Below are positions 11,168-19,861 of a stretch of DNA of 64,000 bases, piece by piece. Under the pieces are notes generated by a model. The model had not been told where the DNA came from, did not search any database, and saw only the letters and a list, made by a program, of their open reading frames with translations. Every line of letters begins with the position of its first letter. Positions within the stretch are counted from its first letter, which is position 1. The translations under genes were made by a program, and so were the position numbers. Origin of the DNA: Kribbella antibiotica (GTDB taxonomy: Bacteria > Actinomycetota > Actinomycetes > Propionibacteriales > Kribbellaceae); NCBI RefSeq assembly GCF_004349055.1, contig NZ_SMKX01000006.1:57603-121602 (forward strand), read 5' to 3'.

Positions 11168-12364
11168 CTACGCGGAGGTAGCGTGTTGAGGTTCACGCTT
11201 CAGCGAGATCTGTACCGGCGTCTCTCGGCGTGCACTGACGGCCCGTCCGGCCGCGATGTTGGTTGCCGCATTCACATCCGCATTCGACCGATGGCCGCAG
11301 GCTGCGCACCGGAAGACCGCTTGGCTCTCGCGGTTTTCCGGTGCACAGTGCCCGCAGACACTGCAAGTCTGGGACGTGTACGCAGCCTTCACTTTCTCGA
11401 CCCGACCCGGCGCCTTGTGCTCCAATCGGGCCACCAACTGACCCCAGCAGTTGGCGAGGATGCCACGGTTGAGTCCTGCTTTTGCGCGGCTACGGTTCGG
11501 AAGATACTCGCCTGGTCGTTCGGGGTCGGGTTTAGGCCTGGGCCGTTTGGTCATCTGGGCGATGCGCAGGTCTTCCACTCGAATGATGTCGAATCGCCGC
11601 GCCAGGTCGGTGCTGGTCTTCTCTACCCAATCTTTGCGACGGTCACCGGCACGCCCGTACAGCTTGGCGATCGCTGTCTTCACTCGCTGACGCCGACCGG
11701 AGCCACGACGGCATCGGGGCAGGCGACGTTGCAGGTGTTTGAGGCGTTTCAGTTCGGTCTTCGACAGCCCTGGACACGACAGGAGTTCGCCGGTGGACAG
11801 CGCTGCCGAGACAGTGATGCCACGGTCAACGCCGACGACCCCACCCGTTCCGGATCCGGCGATCGGTGGCGGGATCGCAGCGAATGCGAGGTGCCAGCGG
11901 CCCATTCGGTCGCGAGCGACCCGGTACGACTTCGCGTCCGGAACGGCCCGGGACAGTCGGAATCGCACCCAGCCAACTTTCGGCACCTTGACCGAGGCCC
12001 ATTTTCGGCTCAGCCTGACCACCCGCGATGCCTGCGGACCGACGATGCGGAACCCCTCGTTCAGCCCGGCTCTGCGCCAGGTCGGCCGCCCGTGGATCCT
12101 GGCATAGAAGTTACCGCGAGCTTGGTCGAAGTCGCGCAACGCCTGCTGCTGAACGGTTTGCGATCCGGCCCGCAGCCAGCCGAACGCAGCCCGAGCCTCA
12201 GTCAGCTGCCGGGCCTGCTCGACATAGCCAGGGGTCCGACCTTTGTCGCGGGTCCACATCGACCACTGCTCAAGAGCGAGGTTCCACACGTATCGGGCGT
12301 GCCCGCATTGTTCCAGCAGGGCAGATTCCTGCGCTGGAGTCGGGTACATCCGGAATCGGGCCAT
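11168..12364 (-). CDS. tnpB: TnpB RNA-guided nuclease / IS605 OrfB-type protein
   Basis: A 398-residue protein, complete in length for TnpB. Starting at MARFRMYPTPAQESALLEQC gives the standard N-terminus; longer in-frame starts add unrelated sequence that belongs to the flank. The RuvC-type residues are all present: Asp180 in VVGVDRGI, Glu264 in IRVEDLRI and Asp363 in NADVNAATN. The zinc ribbon has CSVC (334-337) and CAAC (353-356). TnpB proteins are RNA-guided DNA nucleases that help the element persist at its site. The intact active site suggests a functional protein. Confidence 0.92.
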   Translation of the reverse strand: MARFRMYPTPAQESALLEQCGHARYVWNLALEQWSMWTRDKGRTPGYVEQARQLTEARAAFGWLRAGSQTVQQQALRDFDQARGNFYARIHGRPTWRRAGLNEGFRIVGPQASRVVRLSRKWASVKVPKVGWVRFRLSRAVPDAKSYRVARDRMGRWHLAFAAIPPPIAGSGTGGVVGVDRGITVSAALSTGELLSCPGLSKTELKRLKHLQRRLPRCRRGSGRRQRVKTAIAKLYGRAGDRRKDWVEKTSTDLARRFDIIRVEDLRIAQMTKRPRPKPDPERPGEYLPNRSRAKAGLNRGILANCWGQLVARLEHKAPGRVEKVKAAYTSQTCSVCGHCAPENRESQAVFRCAACGHRSNADVNAATNIAAGRAVSARRETPVQISLKREPQHATSA

Positions 12365-12468
12365 GCCACCTATCCAATCAGCCGGGACCGACAGTCCCCG
12401 GTTTATGCAAGGAAGCAGTCGCGGCTCCTCCCCACCACGCAAGGCGGGACCTTCCCACGACCCATCCG

Positions 12469-13410
12469 ATGACAGCGACCGTTGCTCCACCGCCTGAGTC
12501 GGTACGACGAAACGCCGTACGAGGGAAGAAGGGGCGCGGCGGGATTGCGCCGCCCTGGTTCTTCGCCGTACCGGCGCTGCTGGTTTACGCACTGGTGATG
12601 CTCTACCCGAGCATCGTCGGCGCCGGGTCGGCGTTCACGGACTGGTCCGGCGTCGGGGAGCAACGGTCGTTCGTCGGTCTGGCGAACTTCAAGCAGCTGA
12701 TCCACGACGACCAGGCCCTCGGCGCGCTCCGGAACACTCTGTTCCTGACGGTGGCGATCGTCGTTGTGCAGAACGGTCTCGGGCTGCTTCTGGCGCTCGG
12801 CGTGCACACCACCATCAAGAGCCGGATGCTGCTGCGGGTGATCTTCTTCGCGCCGGTAGTGGTCAGTCCGGTGATGGTGTCGTTCCTGTGGAAGTACGTC
12901 TACAACCCGGCGCCCGATGCGGGCCTCAACGCTGCGCTCGGGGCGGTCGGTCTCGGCTCGCTGCGGCAGGACTGGTTGGGGAACCCGTCGCTGGCCATCT
13001 GGTCGGTCGCCTTCACGGTGATCTGGCAATGTGCCGGCTATTCGATGGTGATCTTCCTGGCCGGGCTGGAAGGCGTGCCGCCGGAGCTGCACGAGTCGGC
13101 GATGGTGGACGGCGCCGGGACGGTGGCGCGGTTCCGGCACATCACCTGGCCGCTGCTGGCACCGGCCGTCACGATCAACGTGATGCTGTCCACTGTCGGC
13201 GGGCTGACGTTGTTCACCCAGATCATCGCGATGACGAACGGCGGTCCCGGCTACGCCACCGACACCTTGTCGACGGTGCTCTACAAACAGGCGTTCGTGT
13301 TCGGCAAGTTCGGCTACAGCACCGCGGTCGCACTGGTGCTGGCGGTCTTCGTCGCGGCGGTGTCGTTCATCCAGATCGGCTACCTGCGTTCGAGGGAGAC
13401 GGCCGCATGA
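12469..13410 (+). CDS. sugar ABC transporter permease (MalF/UgpA type)
   Basis: A 313-residue inner-membrane permease with six hydrophobic segments. The first is at about residues 30-50 (PPWFFAVPALLVYALVMLYPS). The EAA loop near residues 205-225 (GLEGVPPELHESAMVDGAGTVARFRHITWPLL) contacts the ATPase. I start it at ATG 12469, since upstream in-frame sequence belongs to the TnpB element. There is no clear ribosome site, so the insertion may have weakened its expression. It pairs with the next permease; no ATPase gene is nearby, so a shared MsiK-type ATPase is likely. Confidence 0.92.
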   Translation: MTATVAPPPESVRRNAVRGKKGRGGIAPPWFFAVPALLVYALVMLYPSIVGAGSAFTDWSGVGEQRSFVGLANFKQLIHDDQALGALRNTLFLTVAIVVVQNGLGLLLALGVHTTIKSRMLLRVIFFAPVVVSPVMVSFLWKYVYNPAPDAGLNAALGAVGLGSLRQDWLGNPSLAIWSVAFTVIWQCAGYSMVIFLAGLEGVPPELHESAMVDGAGTVARFRHITWPLLAPAVTINVMLSTVGGLTLFTQIIAMTNGGPGYATDTLSTVLYKQAFVFGKFGYSTAVALVLAVFVAAVSFIQIGYLRSRETAA

Positions 13411-14234
13411 GGATGGCCTACCGGCCGCGCACCTTCGTCCTGGAGCTCGTGATGGTGGCCGTCGCGGTCGCCTTCCTGTTCCCTGTCTATGCCCTTGTGA
13501 CGTTGGCGTTCAAGGATCCCGGGCAGATCGCGAATGCGCCGCTGTCGCCACCTAATCCGCCGTCGGTGGACAGCTTTGGGACGGCCTGGCAGTCGGCGTC
13601 TCTTGGCTCGGCACTGCTCAACAGCACCCTGATCACCGTGTCCAGTGTGCTGGCGCTGATCGTGCTCGGGTCGCTGGCGGCCTACTTCCTCGCGCGACGG
13701 GCCTCGCGGTTGAGCTACAGCCTCTACATCCTGTTCCTGGTCGGGATCATCCTGCCGTTCCAGCTCGGCATGATTCCGCTGTACCAACTCGTCAACGACC
13801 TCGGCCTGCTCGGTACCTACCAGGGCATGATCTTGTTCTACACCGGGATTCAGCTGCCCTTCACGGTGTTCCTCTACACCGGCTTCATCCGGTCGCTGCC
13901 TGCCGACTACACCCACGCGGCACTGATCGACGGAGCCTCGCATCTGCAGGCATTCCGCCATGTGATCTTCCCGCTGCTGCGACCGATCACCGGCACCGTG
14001 CTGATCCTCAACGCCGTCCACATCTGGAACGACTTCTTCACGCCCCTGCTCTACCTGGGCGGCTCCGGCCGGGAGACCGTGCCGGTCCGGATCTTTGCCT
14101 TCGTCAACGAATACACGTCCGACTACGGGCTGGTCGCGGCCGGTCTGGTGCTCGCCGCGCTGCCGATCCTGGTCGTCTTCCTGGTCCTGCAGCGCTACGT
14201 CATCCGCGGCTTCTCCAGTGGCCTGAAGGGATAA
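13407..14234 (+). CDS. sugar ABC transporter permease (MalG/UgpE type)
   Basis: A 275-residue second permease. It starts at ATG 13407, overlapping the stop of the first permease (ATGA), a sign of translational coupling. It has six hydrophobic segments and the EAA motif (YTHAALIDGASHLQAFRHVIFPLLRP). With the binding protein and the first permease it forms one carbohydrate importer, presumably for pectin fragments given the neighbouring lyase. Confidence 0.93.
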   Translation: MRMAYRPRTFVLELVMVAVAVAFLFPVYALVTLAFKDPGQIANAPLSPPNPPSVDSFGTAWQSASLGSALLNSTLITVSSVLALIVLGSLAAYFLARRASRLSYSLYILFLVGIILPFQLGMIPLYQLVNDLGLLGTYQGMILFYTGIQLPFTVFLYTGFIRSLPADYTHAALIDGASHLQAFRHVIFPLLRPITGTVLILNAVHIWNDFFTPLLYLGGSGRETVPVRIFAFVNEYTSDYGLVAAGLVLAALPILVVFLVLQRYVIRGFSSGLKG

Positions 14235-14237
14235 CCG

Positions 14238-15857
14238 GTGAGCGAAAATCTGAGACCCGCAATGAGGCTGGCCCGCCGCCGGTTCCTGACTCTGACCGGC
14301 GCCGCCACCGCAGTGGCGTTCGGGACCAACCTGCCGGGCACGGCAGTCCGGACCGGGACCACTCCGTCCGGCGGACTGACCGGAAACCCCTTCACACTCG
14401 GCGTCGCGTCCGGTGATCCGCTGGCCGGCGCGGTGGTGATCTGGACCCGTCTGGCGCCTAAGCCATTCGAGCCGCTGGGCGGAGCGCCGTACAAGCCCGT
14501 TGGGGTCGACTGGCAGGTGGCGAAGGACGAGCACTTCCGGCAGGTCGTGCGGGCAGGCAGAGCCACGGCTCGGCCGGAGTTCGCGCACAGCGTGCATGTC
14601 GACGTACAGGGACTGCAGCCCGGCCGGCACTACTGGTACCGCTTCCGCGTCGATGGCTACCTCAGCCAGACCGGACGCACCCGTACGGCGCCCGCGCCCG
14701 GCCAGCGCGGTGGGCAGTTGACGCTCGGTGTGAGCTCCTGTCAGTCCTGGCCGGACGGCTACTACACAGCACAAGGGCATCTGGCGGACGAGGACGTCGA
14801 CGCGGTGGTCTTCCTCGGCGACTACATCTACGAGTACGGCATCGCTGCGGCCGGCGGGCTGCGTAATCTGACCGATCCGGTCCCGGACCAGTTCCGCACC
14901 GAGGCTGACACGCTCGACCGCTACCGCCTGCAGTATGCGCTCTACAAGTCGGACCCGAACCTGCAGGCGGCACATCTGAACGCGCCCTGGATCACCACCT
15001 GGGACGACCACGAAGTACAGGACAACTACGCCGGGCTGACGTCCAAGAGCAACGCTCCGGTCGAGGACTTCCTGGTCCGCCGCGCCAACGCGTACCGCGC
15101 GTACTGGGAACACCTTCCGCTGCGCGGACCGGCTCCTCAGGGACCGGACTACATGCTGTACCGCCGCTTCACCTTCGGACGGCTCGCCGAGCTGAGTGTG
15201 CTGGACACTCGGCAGTACCGATCCGACCAGGCCAGCGGCGACGGCTGGAAGGCGGACTCCGATGCCCGCCGCGATCCGGCGCGGGTGCTGGCCGGTCAGC
15301 AGCAGACTCAGTGGTACCTGGCTGGTCTTCAGCATTCCCGGGCCACCTGGAACGTACTGGCCAACCAGGTGATCATGAGCCGGATGGATCTCGACCCGAC
15401 CCCGGCGGACCTCTACAACATGGATGCCTGGGACGGCTACGGCGCCGAGCAGAAGGTGATGCTCGACGGTCTGGCCGCGAATCGACACCGCAACCCGGTC
15501 GTCGTGACCGGCGATGTGCACGCGGGCTACGCGATGGACATGAAGCGCGACTTCGCCGACCCTTCCTCCCAGACCTACGGCGTGGAGCTCGTGCCGACCT
15601 CCTTCAGCAGCGGCGGCAACGGCGTCGAGGTCTCGGCCAACGGCACGAAGTTCCTGGCCGCGAACCCGCACTTGAAGCTGGTCAACGAGAAACGGGGGTA
15701 TTGCGTCCTTCGGTTCGACGAGCGAGAGCTCCACGTCGACTTCCGTGCGGTGCCGTACATCGACCGGCCTGGCGCTCCGGTCTCCACCGTTCATTCATTC
15801 GTGGTCGAGGCCGGTAACCCCGGTCTGAACACCGTGGCTGGGGAGGCGGTTCGATGA
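14238..15857 (+). CDS. phoD: secreted PhoD-type alkaline phosphatase/phosphodiesterase
   Basis: A 539-residue Tat-exported metallophosphoesterase. It starts at GTG 14238, three bases after the permease stop; ATG 14262 is an alternative. The twin-arginine signal is ARRRFLTLTGA. The N-terminal PhoD domain (NPFTLGVASGDPLAGAVVIWTRLAP) is followed by the catalytic domain with metal-binding motifs VFLGDYIYEYG, TTWDDHEVQDNYAG, NQVIMSRMD and VVTGDVHAGY. PhoD enzymes release phosphate from phosphodiesters such as teichoic acid or phospholipids using Ca and Fe. Its place behind sugar permeases is unusual; it may be cotranscribed with them. Confidence 0.9.
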   Translation: MSENLRPAMRLARRRFLTLTGAATAVAFGTNLPGTAVRTGTTPSGGLTGNPFTLGVASGDPLAGAVVIWTRLAPKPFEPLGGAPYKPVGVDWQVAKDEHFRQVVRAGRATARPEFAHSVHVDVQGLQPGRHYWYRFRVDGYLSQTGRTRTAPAPGQRGGQLTLGVSSCQSWPDGYYTAQGHLADEDVDAVVFLGDYIYEYGIAAAGGLRNLTDPVPDQFRTEADTLDRYRLQYALYKSDPNLQAAHLNAPWITTWDDHEVQDNYAGLTSKSNAPVEDFLVRRANAYRAYWEHLPLRGPAPQGPDYMLYRRFTFGRLAELSVLDTRQYRSDQASGDGWKADSDARRDPARVLAGQQQTQWYLAGLQHSRATWNVLANQVIMSRMDLDPTPADLYNMDAWDGYGAEQKVMLDGLAANRHRNPVVVTGDVHAGYAMDMKRDFADPSSQTYGVELVPTSFSSGGNGVEVSANGTKFLAANPHLKLVNEKRGYCVLRFDERELHVDFRAVPYIDRPGAPVSTVHSFVVEAGNPGLNTVAGEAVR

Positions 15858-16714
15858 AGTCGCAGGGTGGATGGCGGACGTTCGTCGTACTGGGTGCCGT
15901 AGTGCTGGGGGCCGTAGCTCCCGTGGGCCCGGCCACGGCGGATCGATCCGTCCAACGCGGGTTGACCCTCGCGACTGACACCGCCCAGGTCGCCGTGACT
16001 CCGGCGCCCTGTTCGAAGGCAGGTTTCGAGCTGCGTTTCGGCAACAGCGGGAAGACCGCTGTGTACGCCGATGCCTTCCTCACTGCGGGTACGCCGTTGA
16101 CCCTGTCGCGCAAGCTGGTGTCCAGCTATCTCCCGCCGGGCTACACGCTGAAGGTTCCGATCAGCGTCAACGCGCCACGGGGTACCGCGCCGGGCAGCTA
16201 CTCGATCGAGATCACGGCAGGCGATCAGAAGCTCACACTGCCGGTACAGGTCGGTGAATCGCCGACCGGCACGACCGGCAACCTCGCCCGCTACGTGCCG
16301 GTCAGCGCGTCCAGCGAACATCTGCCGGTCTACCCGGCCTGCGGCGCAGTCGACGGTGATCGCGACTCCGAGCACTGGGCGAAGACCACCGGCTGGAACG
16401 ACGCGACCAGAGGTAACTTCCCAGACTGGCTCCAGGTGACTTTCGACCAGCCGCAGAGCGTTGGCCGAGTCGATCTCTACACGCTCGACTCGAAGCAGTA
16501 CCCGGCTGCTGCCTATGGCCTGAAGGACTGGGACGTACAGGCCAAGGTCGGTGGCTCCTGGCAGACCGTCGCCGAGGTGCGAGGCAACGCGGCGGGGCTC
16601 AAGAGCTCCACCTTCACCCCGGTGACGGCCACCGCAGTACGGATCCTCACGCTCGCGAGCAACGAAGGCCTGACCTACTCAAGAATCGTGGAGCTGGAGG
16701 CCTACGGGACCTAA
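15854..16714 (+). CDS. secreted F5/8 type C (discoidin) domain protein
   Basis: A 286-residue exported protein. Its ATG overlaps the phoD stop (ATGA). A signal peptide covers residues 1-30. An N-terminal NEW3-like beta domain (about 35-130; FELRFGNSGKTAVYADAF, PRGTAPGSYSIEITAG) is followed by a discoidin/CBM32-like domain (about 140-285; YVPVSASSEHL, CGAVDGDRDSEHW, DWLQVTFDQPQSVGRVDLYT). There is no catalytic domain. It probably binds a sugar or surface and may tether or assist the coupled PhoD protein. The 3' end overlaps the convergent MFS gene by 36 bases. Confidence 0.8.
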   Translation: MKSQGGWRTFVVLGAVVLGAVAPVGPATADRSVQRGLTLATDTAQVAVTPAPCSKAGFELRFGNSGKTAVYADAFLTAGTPLTLSRKLVSSYLPPGYTLKVPISVNAPRGTAPGSYSIEITAGDQKLTLPVQVGESPTGTTGNLARYVPVSASSEHLPVYPACGAVDGDRDSEHWAKTTGWNDATRGNFPDWLQVTFDQPQSVGRVDLYTLDSKQYPAAAYGLKDWDVQAKVGGSWQTVAEVRGNAAGLKSSTFTPVTATAVRILTLASNEGLTYSRIVELEAYGT

Positions 16715-17896
16715 CGACCTGCGGACTGTGAGTGCCATGAGCGCGGCAAGAAAGCTGGCGACTAGCGCAACAGCGAAACCGGCATGCGGGCTGTTCGCGT
16801 CGACTACTCGACCGGCGAAGGCTGCGCCGAGGGCGATGCCTGCGGCGCTTCCTGAGTTCAGCCACGTGAAGGCTTGGGTCAGCACTGTTGGCTCTACCGA
16901 CGACTCGGTCATCACTGCCGAGAGAGTCTGGTACGGCGCGACCGCCAGCCCTGGTAGCGCCAGGGCGATCCCAACCGCCCAGGGCGCGTTGACGACGAGC
17001 AGCGGAAGTGTCGTGACTGTCAGAACCGTTAGCAGCAAGACGAACTGGTTCTCTGCCGCCATGCGCCATCGCTTGGCGCCATAGACGACTCCGGCGAACA
17101 GACTGACCAGGCTGGTGATGCTGTAGAGCGGTCCGGCCAACGCCGGCGTTCCGCGCTCAACTGCGTAGGCGGTGACCGACACTTGCATGCTGCCGAAGAA
17201 CAGTCCGACTCCGATGCTCGCGGCAACCAGGACTAGGAACCGCTTGTGCAGCAAGAGACTTGAGCTCACCTGCTGTCCACGCTGGACGGGAGGAGGCGCC
17301 GTACGACGCTGTGCGGCCAGTGCGAATCCGCCGGCCAGCACGAGTCCCGTGGCGATCAGTGAGCCGGCCACCGGACTCCACAGCGAACTGATCAGGCCGA
17401 TCAGCGCCGGACCGACCAGGAAGGCAACTCCGATGCTCAGTGCCTCGAGTGCGAAGGCAGATGAGAGTAGCGGTGAGCCACGTAAGGCGTAGGACCAGCG
17501 GGCTGAGGTCTGCGCACCCAACTGCGGTAGTGACGCGCCTGCGAGGACACCTGCTGCGACCAGCGCCCAGAGTGGTGACTGCGACACCGTCAGGCTGACC
17601 AGCAGCCCGATCGTCAGCGCGTGGGTCAGCAGGATGATCGGCAGCGTTCGGGGCTGGCCGAAGCGGTCGATCAGCCGGGCGACCTGTGGGCCACCCACCG
17701 CCTCGGCGACGGCGAAACCACCCGTCACGGCCCCGGCGACGGCGTACGAGTTGGTGGATCCGTGGACCAGCCAGACGATGCCGAGGCCCGTCATGGCGAT
17801 CCCGATGCGAGCCGGTGCGGCCGCTAGATAGAACTTCCATGCCCCAGGCGTTTGCAGTGCTTGGGCATAGCTGAGCCGTCCGGTGAGTGCCGGCAC
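16679..17896 (-). CDS. MFS transporter
   Basis: A 405-residue, 12-helix major facilitator protein. I choose the GTG at 17896 because GGAAGG lies 7 bases upstream and the first helix follows directly (ALQTPGAWKFYLAAAPARIGIAM). The longer in-frame extension to 18010 is not membrane-like. A motif-A-like loop is seen (ARLIDRFGQPRTLPIIL). It resembles drug/metabolite exporters without clear substrate. It is convergent with the F5/8C gene. Confidence 0.82.
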   Translation of the reverse strand: MPALTGRLSYAQALQTPGAWKFYLAAAPARIGIAMTGLGIVWLVHGSTNSYAVAGAVTGGFAVAEAVGGPQVARLIDRFGQPRTLPIILLTHALTIGLLVSLTVSQSPLWALVAAGVLAGASLPQLGAQTSARWSYALRGSPLLSSAFALEALSIGVAFLVGPALIGLISSLWSPVAGSLIATGLVLAGGFALAAQRRTAPPPVQRGQQVSSSLLLHKRFLVLVAASIGVGLFFGSMQVSVTAYAVERGTPALAGPLYSITSLVSLFAGVVYGAKRWRMAAENQFVLLLTVLTVTTLPLLVVNAPWAVGIALALPGLAVAPYQTLSAVMTESSVEPTVLTQAFTWLNSGSAAGIALGAAFAGRVVDANSPHAGFAVALVASFLAALMALTVRRSLGPVGLQLHDS

Positions 17897-18047
17897 GGTA
17901 AGGCCTTCCGCTGCCCGTCGGGGCGGGGACAGACCGTGGGCGTCCTGCTTCACCGGTCCGTCGAATCCGCCTACAACCGTCCAGTGTTGGCAGGAAGTGG
18001 GGACGCACACCGCCTGCCGGCTCTGTCAACGGGCAGAAATCATCGTT

Positions 18048-18794
18048 TCAGATTGACGTGGTCAGCTTACCGTCTTTCAGCACCGGCACCGAGTGACTCT
18101 CGTCTATCTCCGCCGCGATCCGGACATCGTCGGGATATCCGTACTGCGTGAGCTCCCGCCCGCCGGCGCAGTCGTGCAGCAGCTTAGGCAGCTCGTCAGC
18201 CACGGCTTCGTACGCCGCTACGGCTGCTCGGGCCTCCGGTGACAGCCCATCTGACTGCAGAGCGCTCAGGAACCCGCCTGCACCCCACAGGTCCTCGACA
18301 GCCGGTCTGAGCGAGCCATCCGGCCACCGCTCTCCGGCGGCGATCGCCACGACCCTCAGACTCGGGTCGGCGGCCAGGCGCTCATTCGCCCACGCCGCCG
18401 CAGCCAACCGGTTACGGAGCGAGACTGCGATGACAGCGGCACCGCTATCGCTGAGCCGCTGCACGATGGTCGAGCCATTGGGTGACGGCAGCACGAGCCG
18501 GGTGACTCCGGTCGCCTGCCGGATGGTGGCCGGCGAGAGGCTCACGTCACCGGGGCCGGCTTCGGAACGGCCGACGGCGAGGTGAGCGTCGTACTGGCTG
18601 GCATAGGCGACGGCGGTCTCGTCACGCCAGCGATAGGGGTAGACGTCGATGCCGAGGTCGGCGGCGACGGTCACTGCTGTGGTGAAGGAGAGCACGTCGA
18701 CGACGGCTACGAGGCCGCCGGCGACCGCGTCGGCTCCGACTGGACCCCAGTCGAAGCCGACGCGAAAACCGTGCTGGGAGTAAGGGCTGGCCAT
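18048..18794 (-). CDS. ComB-like 2-phosphosulfolactate phosphatase family protein
   Basis: A 248-residue protein with family traits VVDVLSFTTAVTVAADLG near the N-terminus, LVLPSPNGSTIVQRL in the middle and VVAIAAGERWPDGSLRPAVEDLWGAG. ComB removes phosphate from 2-phosphosulfolactate in coenzyme M synthesis. In actinobacteria, which lack coenzyme M, the true substrate is unknown. The ATG at 18794 is preferred over upstream in-frame ATGs at 18803 and 18830. Confidence 0.8.
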   Translation of the reverse strand: MASPYSQHGFRVGFDWGPVGADAVAGGLVAVVDVLSFTTAVTVAADLGIDVYPYRWRDETAVAYASQYDAHLAVGRSEAGPGDVSLSPATIRQATGVTRLVLPSPNGSTIVQRLSDSGAAVIAVSLRNRLAAAAWANERLAADPSLRVVAIAAGERWPDGSLRPAVEDLWGAGGFLSALQSDGLSPEARAAVAAYEAVADELPKLLHDCAGGRELTQYGYPDDVRIAAEIDESHSVPVLKDGKLTTSI

Positions 18795-18836
18795 CCGGCG
18801 CATCCTGCCGCCCGGTGACCAGCCCGGCAACCCGGT

Positions 18837-19244
18837 TTAGGCGAGCGCGTCCGCGGCGGTGGCCGACGAGTCACGCAGGAAGGTCGTGCAGCGCTCGGCC
18901 TCCTCCGTCTCGCCGATGATGCCGGCTGCCTTGCCCAGGACGGCGAGGCAGCGGAGGAAGCCGCGGTTCGGCTCGTGCTCCCACGGGACCGGCCCGTGGC
19001 CCTTCCAGCCGTTGCGCCGGAGCGCGTCCAGGCCGCGGTGGTAGCCGGTGCGTGCGTAGGCGTAGGCCTCGATGGTGTTGCCGTTGGCGAGGGCCGCCTC
19101 GGCGAGGGTTCCCCAGGCCAGCGAGGAGGCGGGATAGGTGGCCGCGACCTCCACTGCGGGGGTCCCGGCGGCGAGTTCCGCCGCGGCCGGGTCCACTGGG
19201 AGTAGTGTCTCGGGTGGGCCTGAGAGCAGATTGTTCAATTCCAT
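18837..19244 (-). CDS. DUF3151 family protein
   Basis: A 135-residue soluble protein starting MELNNLLSGPPETLLPVDP, the standard N-terminus of DUF3151, an actinobacteria-specific family. The central part has TPR-like helices (SSLAWGTLAEAALANGNTIEAYAYARTGYHRGLDALRRNGW). Function is unknown. An in-frame GTG at 19265 would add 7 residues and is less likely. Confidence 0.85.
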   Translation of the reverse strand: MELNNLLSGPPETLLPVDPAAAELAAGTPAVEVAATYPASSLAWGTLAEAALANGNTIEAYAYARTGYHRGLDALRRNGWKGHGPVPWEHEPNRGFLRCLAVLGKAAGIIGETEEAERCTTFLRDSSATAADALA

Positions 19245-19389
19245 AAGCACATCTTCGCCGATCACGCCGCCGACTCGGCACGTGACCGTCTGACGAAATC
19301 CGTTGACCGTTCACCGAGTGGCCACGGATGCTTGAGATCTTGCGTCAAGACCGCCGTGGTTTCCAGCTACGGCCGGAAGGAGGCACCGG

Positions 19390-19839
19390 ATGAGCGTCAT
19401 CGTCCTGAACGCGTCGTATGAGCCCCTGCACACCGTGTCGATCCAGCACGCCATCCGGATGCTGGTCCGCGAGGTCGCAGTGGTCGAAGAGGCGCACGGA
19501 GAGCACTACATCGGCCCTTTTCCGGTCCCCAGAGTGCTACGCCTGGTCCGCTACGTCGTCACCCACTGGCGCTACGCCGCCGGCCGGATGAAGTACTCCA
19601 AACACGGCGTCCTCCGCCGCGACAAGTTCCGCTGCGCCTACTGCGGCCTCGAGAACGCCAACACCATGGACCACGTCCAACCCAGGTCCCGAGGCGGCCG
19701 CACCGAGTGGCTCAACGCGGTCGCCGCCCATGCCTCCTGCAACGAGCGCAAAGGCAACCGCACCCCCGGCGAGGCCAATATGCCCCTCCTTTGGCAACCC
19801 TGGGTACCAACCCGCGCCGAGCTCGTCATAGTCACATGA
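19390..19839 (+). CDS. HNH endonuclease family protein
   Basis: A 149-residue protein with a strong ribosome site (GGAAGGAGG, 19375-19383). The C-terminal HNH fold is complete: CAYC (zinc), MDHVQPRSRGGRTEWLNAV (Asp-His pair and Asn) and HASCNERKGNRTP. The N-terminal part (MSVIVLNASYEPLHTVSIQHAIRMLV) is the conserved form found across actinobacteria as a chromosomal housekeeping-type gene, not a mobile intron nuclease. Biological role is unsettled; DNA binding or nicking is expected. Confidence 0.88.
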   Translation: MSVIVLNASYEPLHTVSIQHAIRMLVREVAVVEEAHGEHYIGPFPVPRVLRLVRYVVTHWRYAAGRMKYSKHGVLRRDKFRCAYCGLENANTMDHVQPRSRGGRTEWLNAVAAHASCNERKGNRTPGEANMPLLWQPWVPTRAELVIVT

Positions 19840-19840
19840 C

Positions 19841-19861
19841 GGGCATTTTTTATGCCCTTTT
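19841..19861 (+). terminator. terminator hairpin after the HNH gene
   Basis: GGGCAT-TTTTT-ATGCCC followed by TTTT starts 2 bases after the HNH stop codon. The 3' arm contains the presumed start codon of the GNAT gene. Confidence 0.6.

Larger units (their letters stand above)
11127..12440 (-). mobile_element. IS200/IS605-superfamily element carrying only tnpB (IS1341-like)
   Basis: The segment separates the binding-protein gene from the two permease genes of one transporter operon. It holds a single tnpB-type gene in opposite orientation. The right end, read on the minus strand, is the familiar hairpin CCCCATCC-TTCAC-GGACGGGG followed by AGGACGTCAA, which closes many elements of this group. 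I place that end at 11127. The left end lies upstream of the tnpB start, between about 12406 and 12465, and I cannot fix it exactly. No tnpA (Y1 transposase) is present, so movement would need a TnpA in trans. As expected for this superfamily, no target duplication is visible. Confidence 0.8.

Noticed and set aside
13380..15794. 804-codon open frame on the minus strand
   Set aside because: It is antisense to the second permease and phoD, which have clear families and codon structure. The antisense protein is low-complexity and unlike any family; long empty frames are expected at this GC content.
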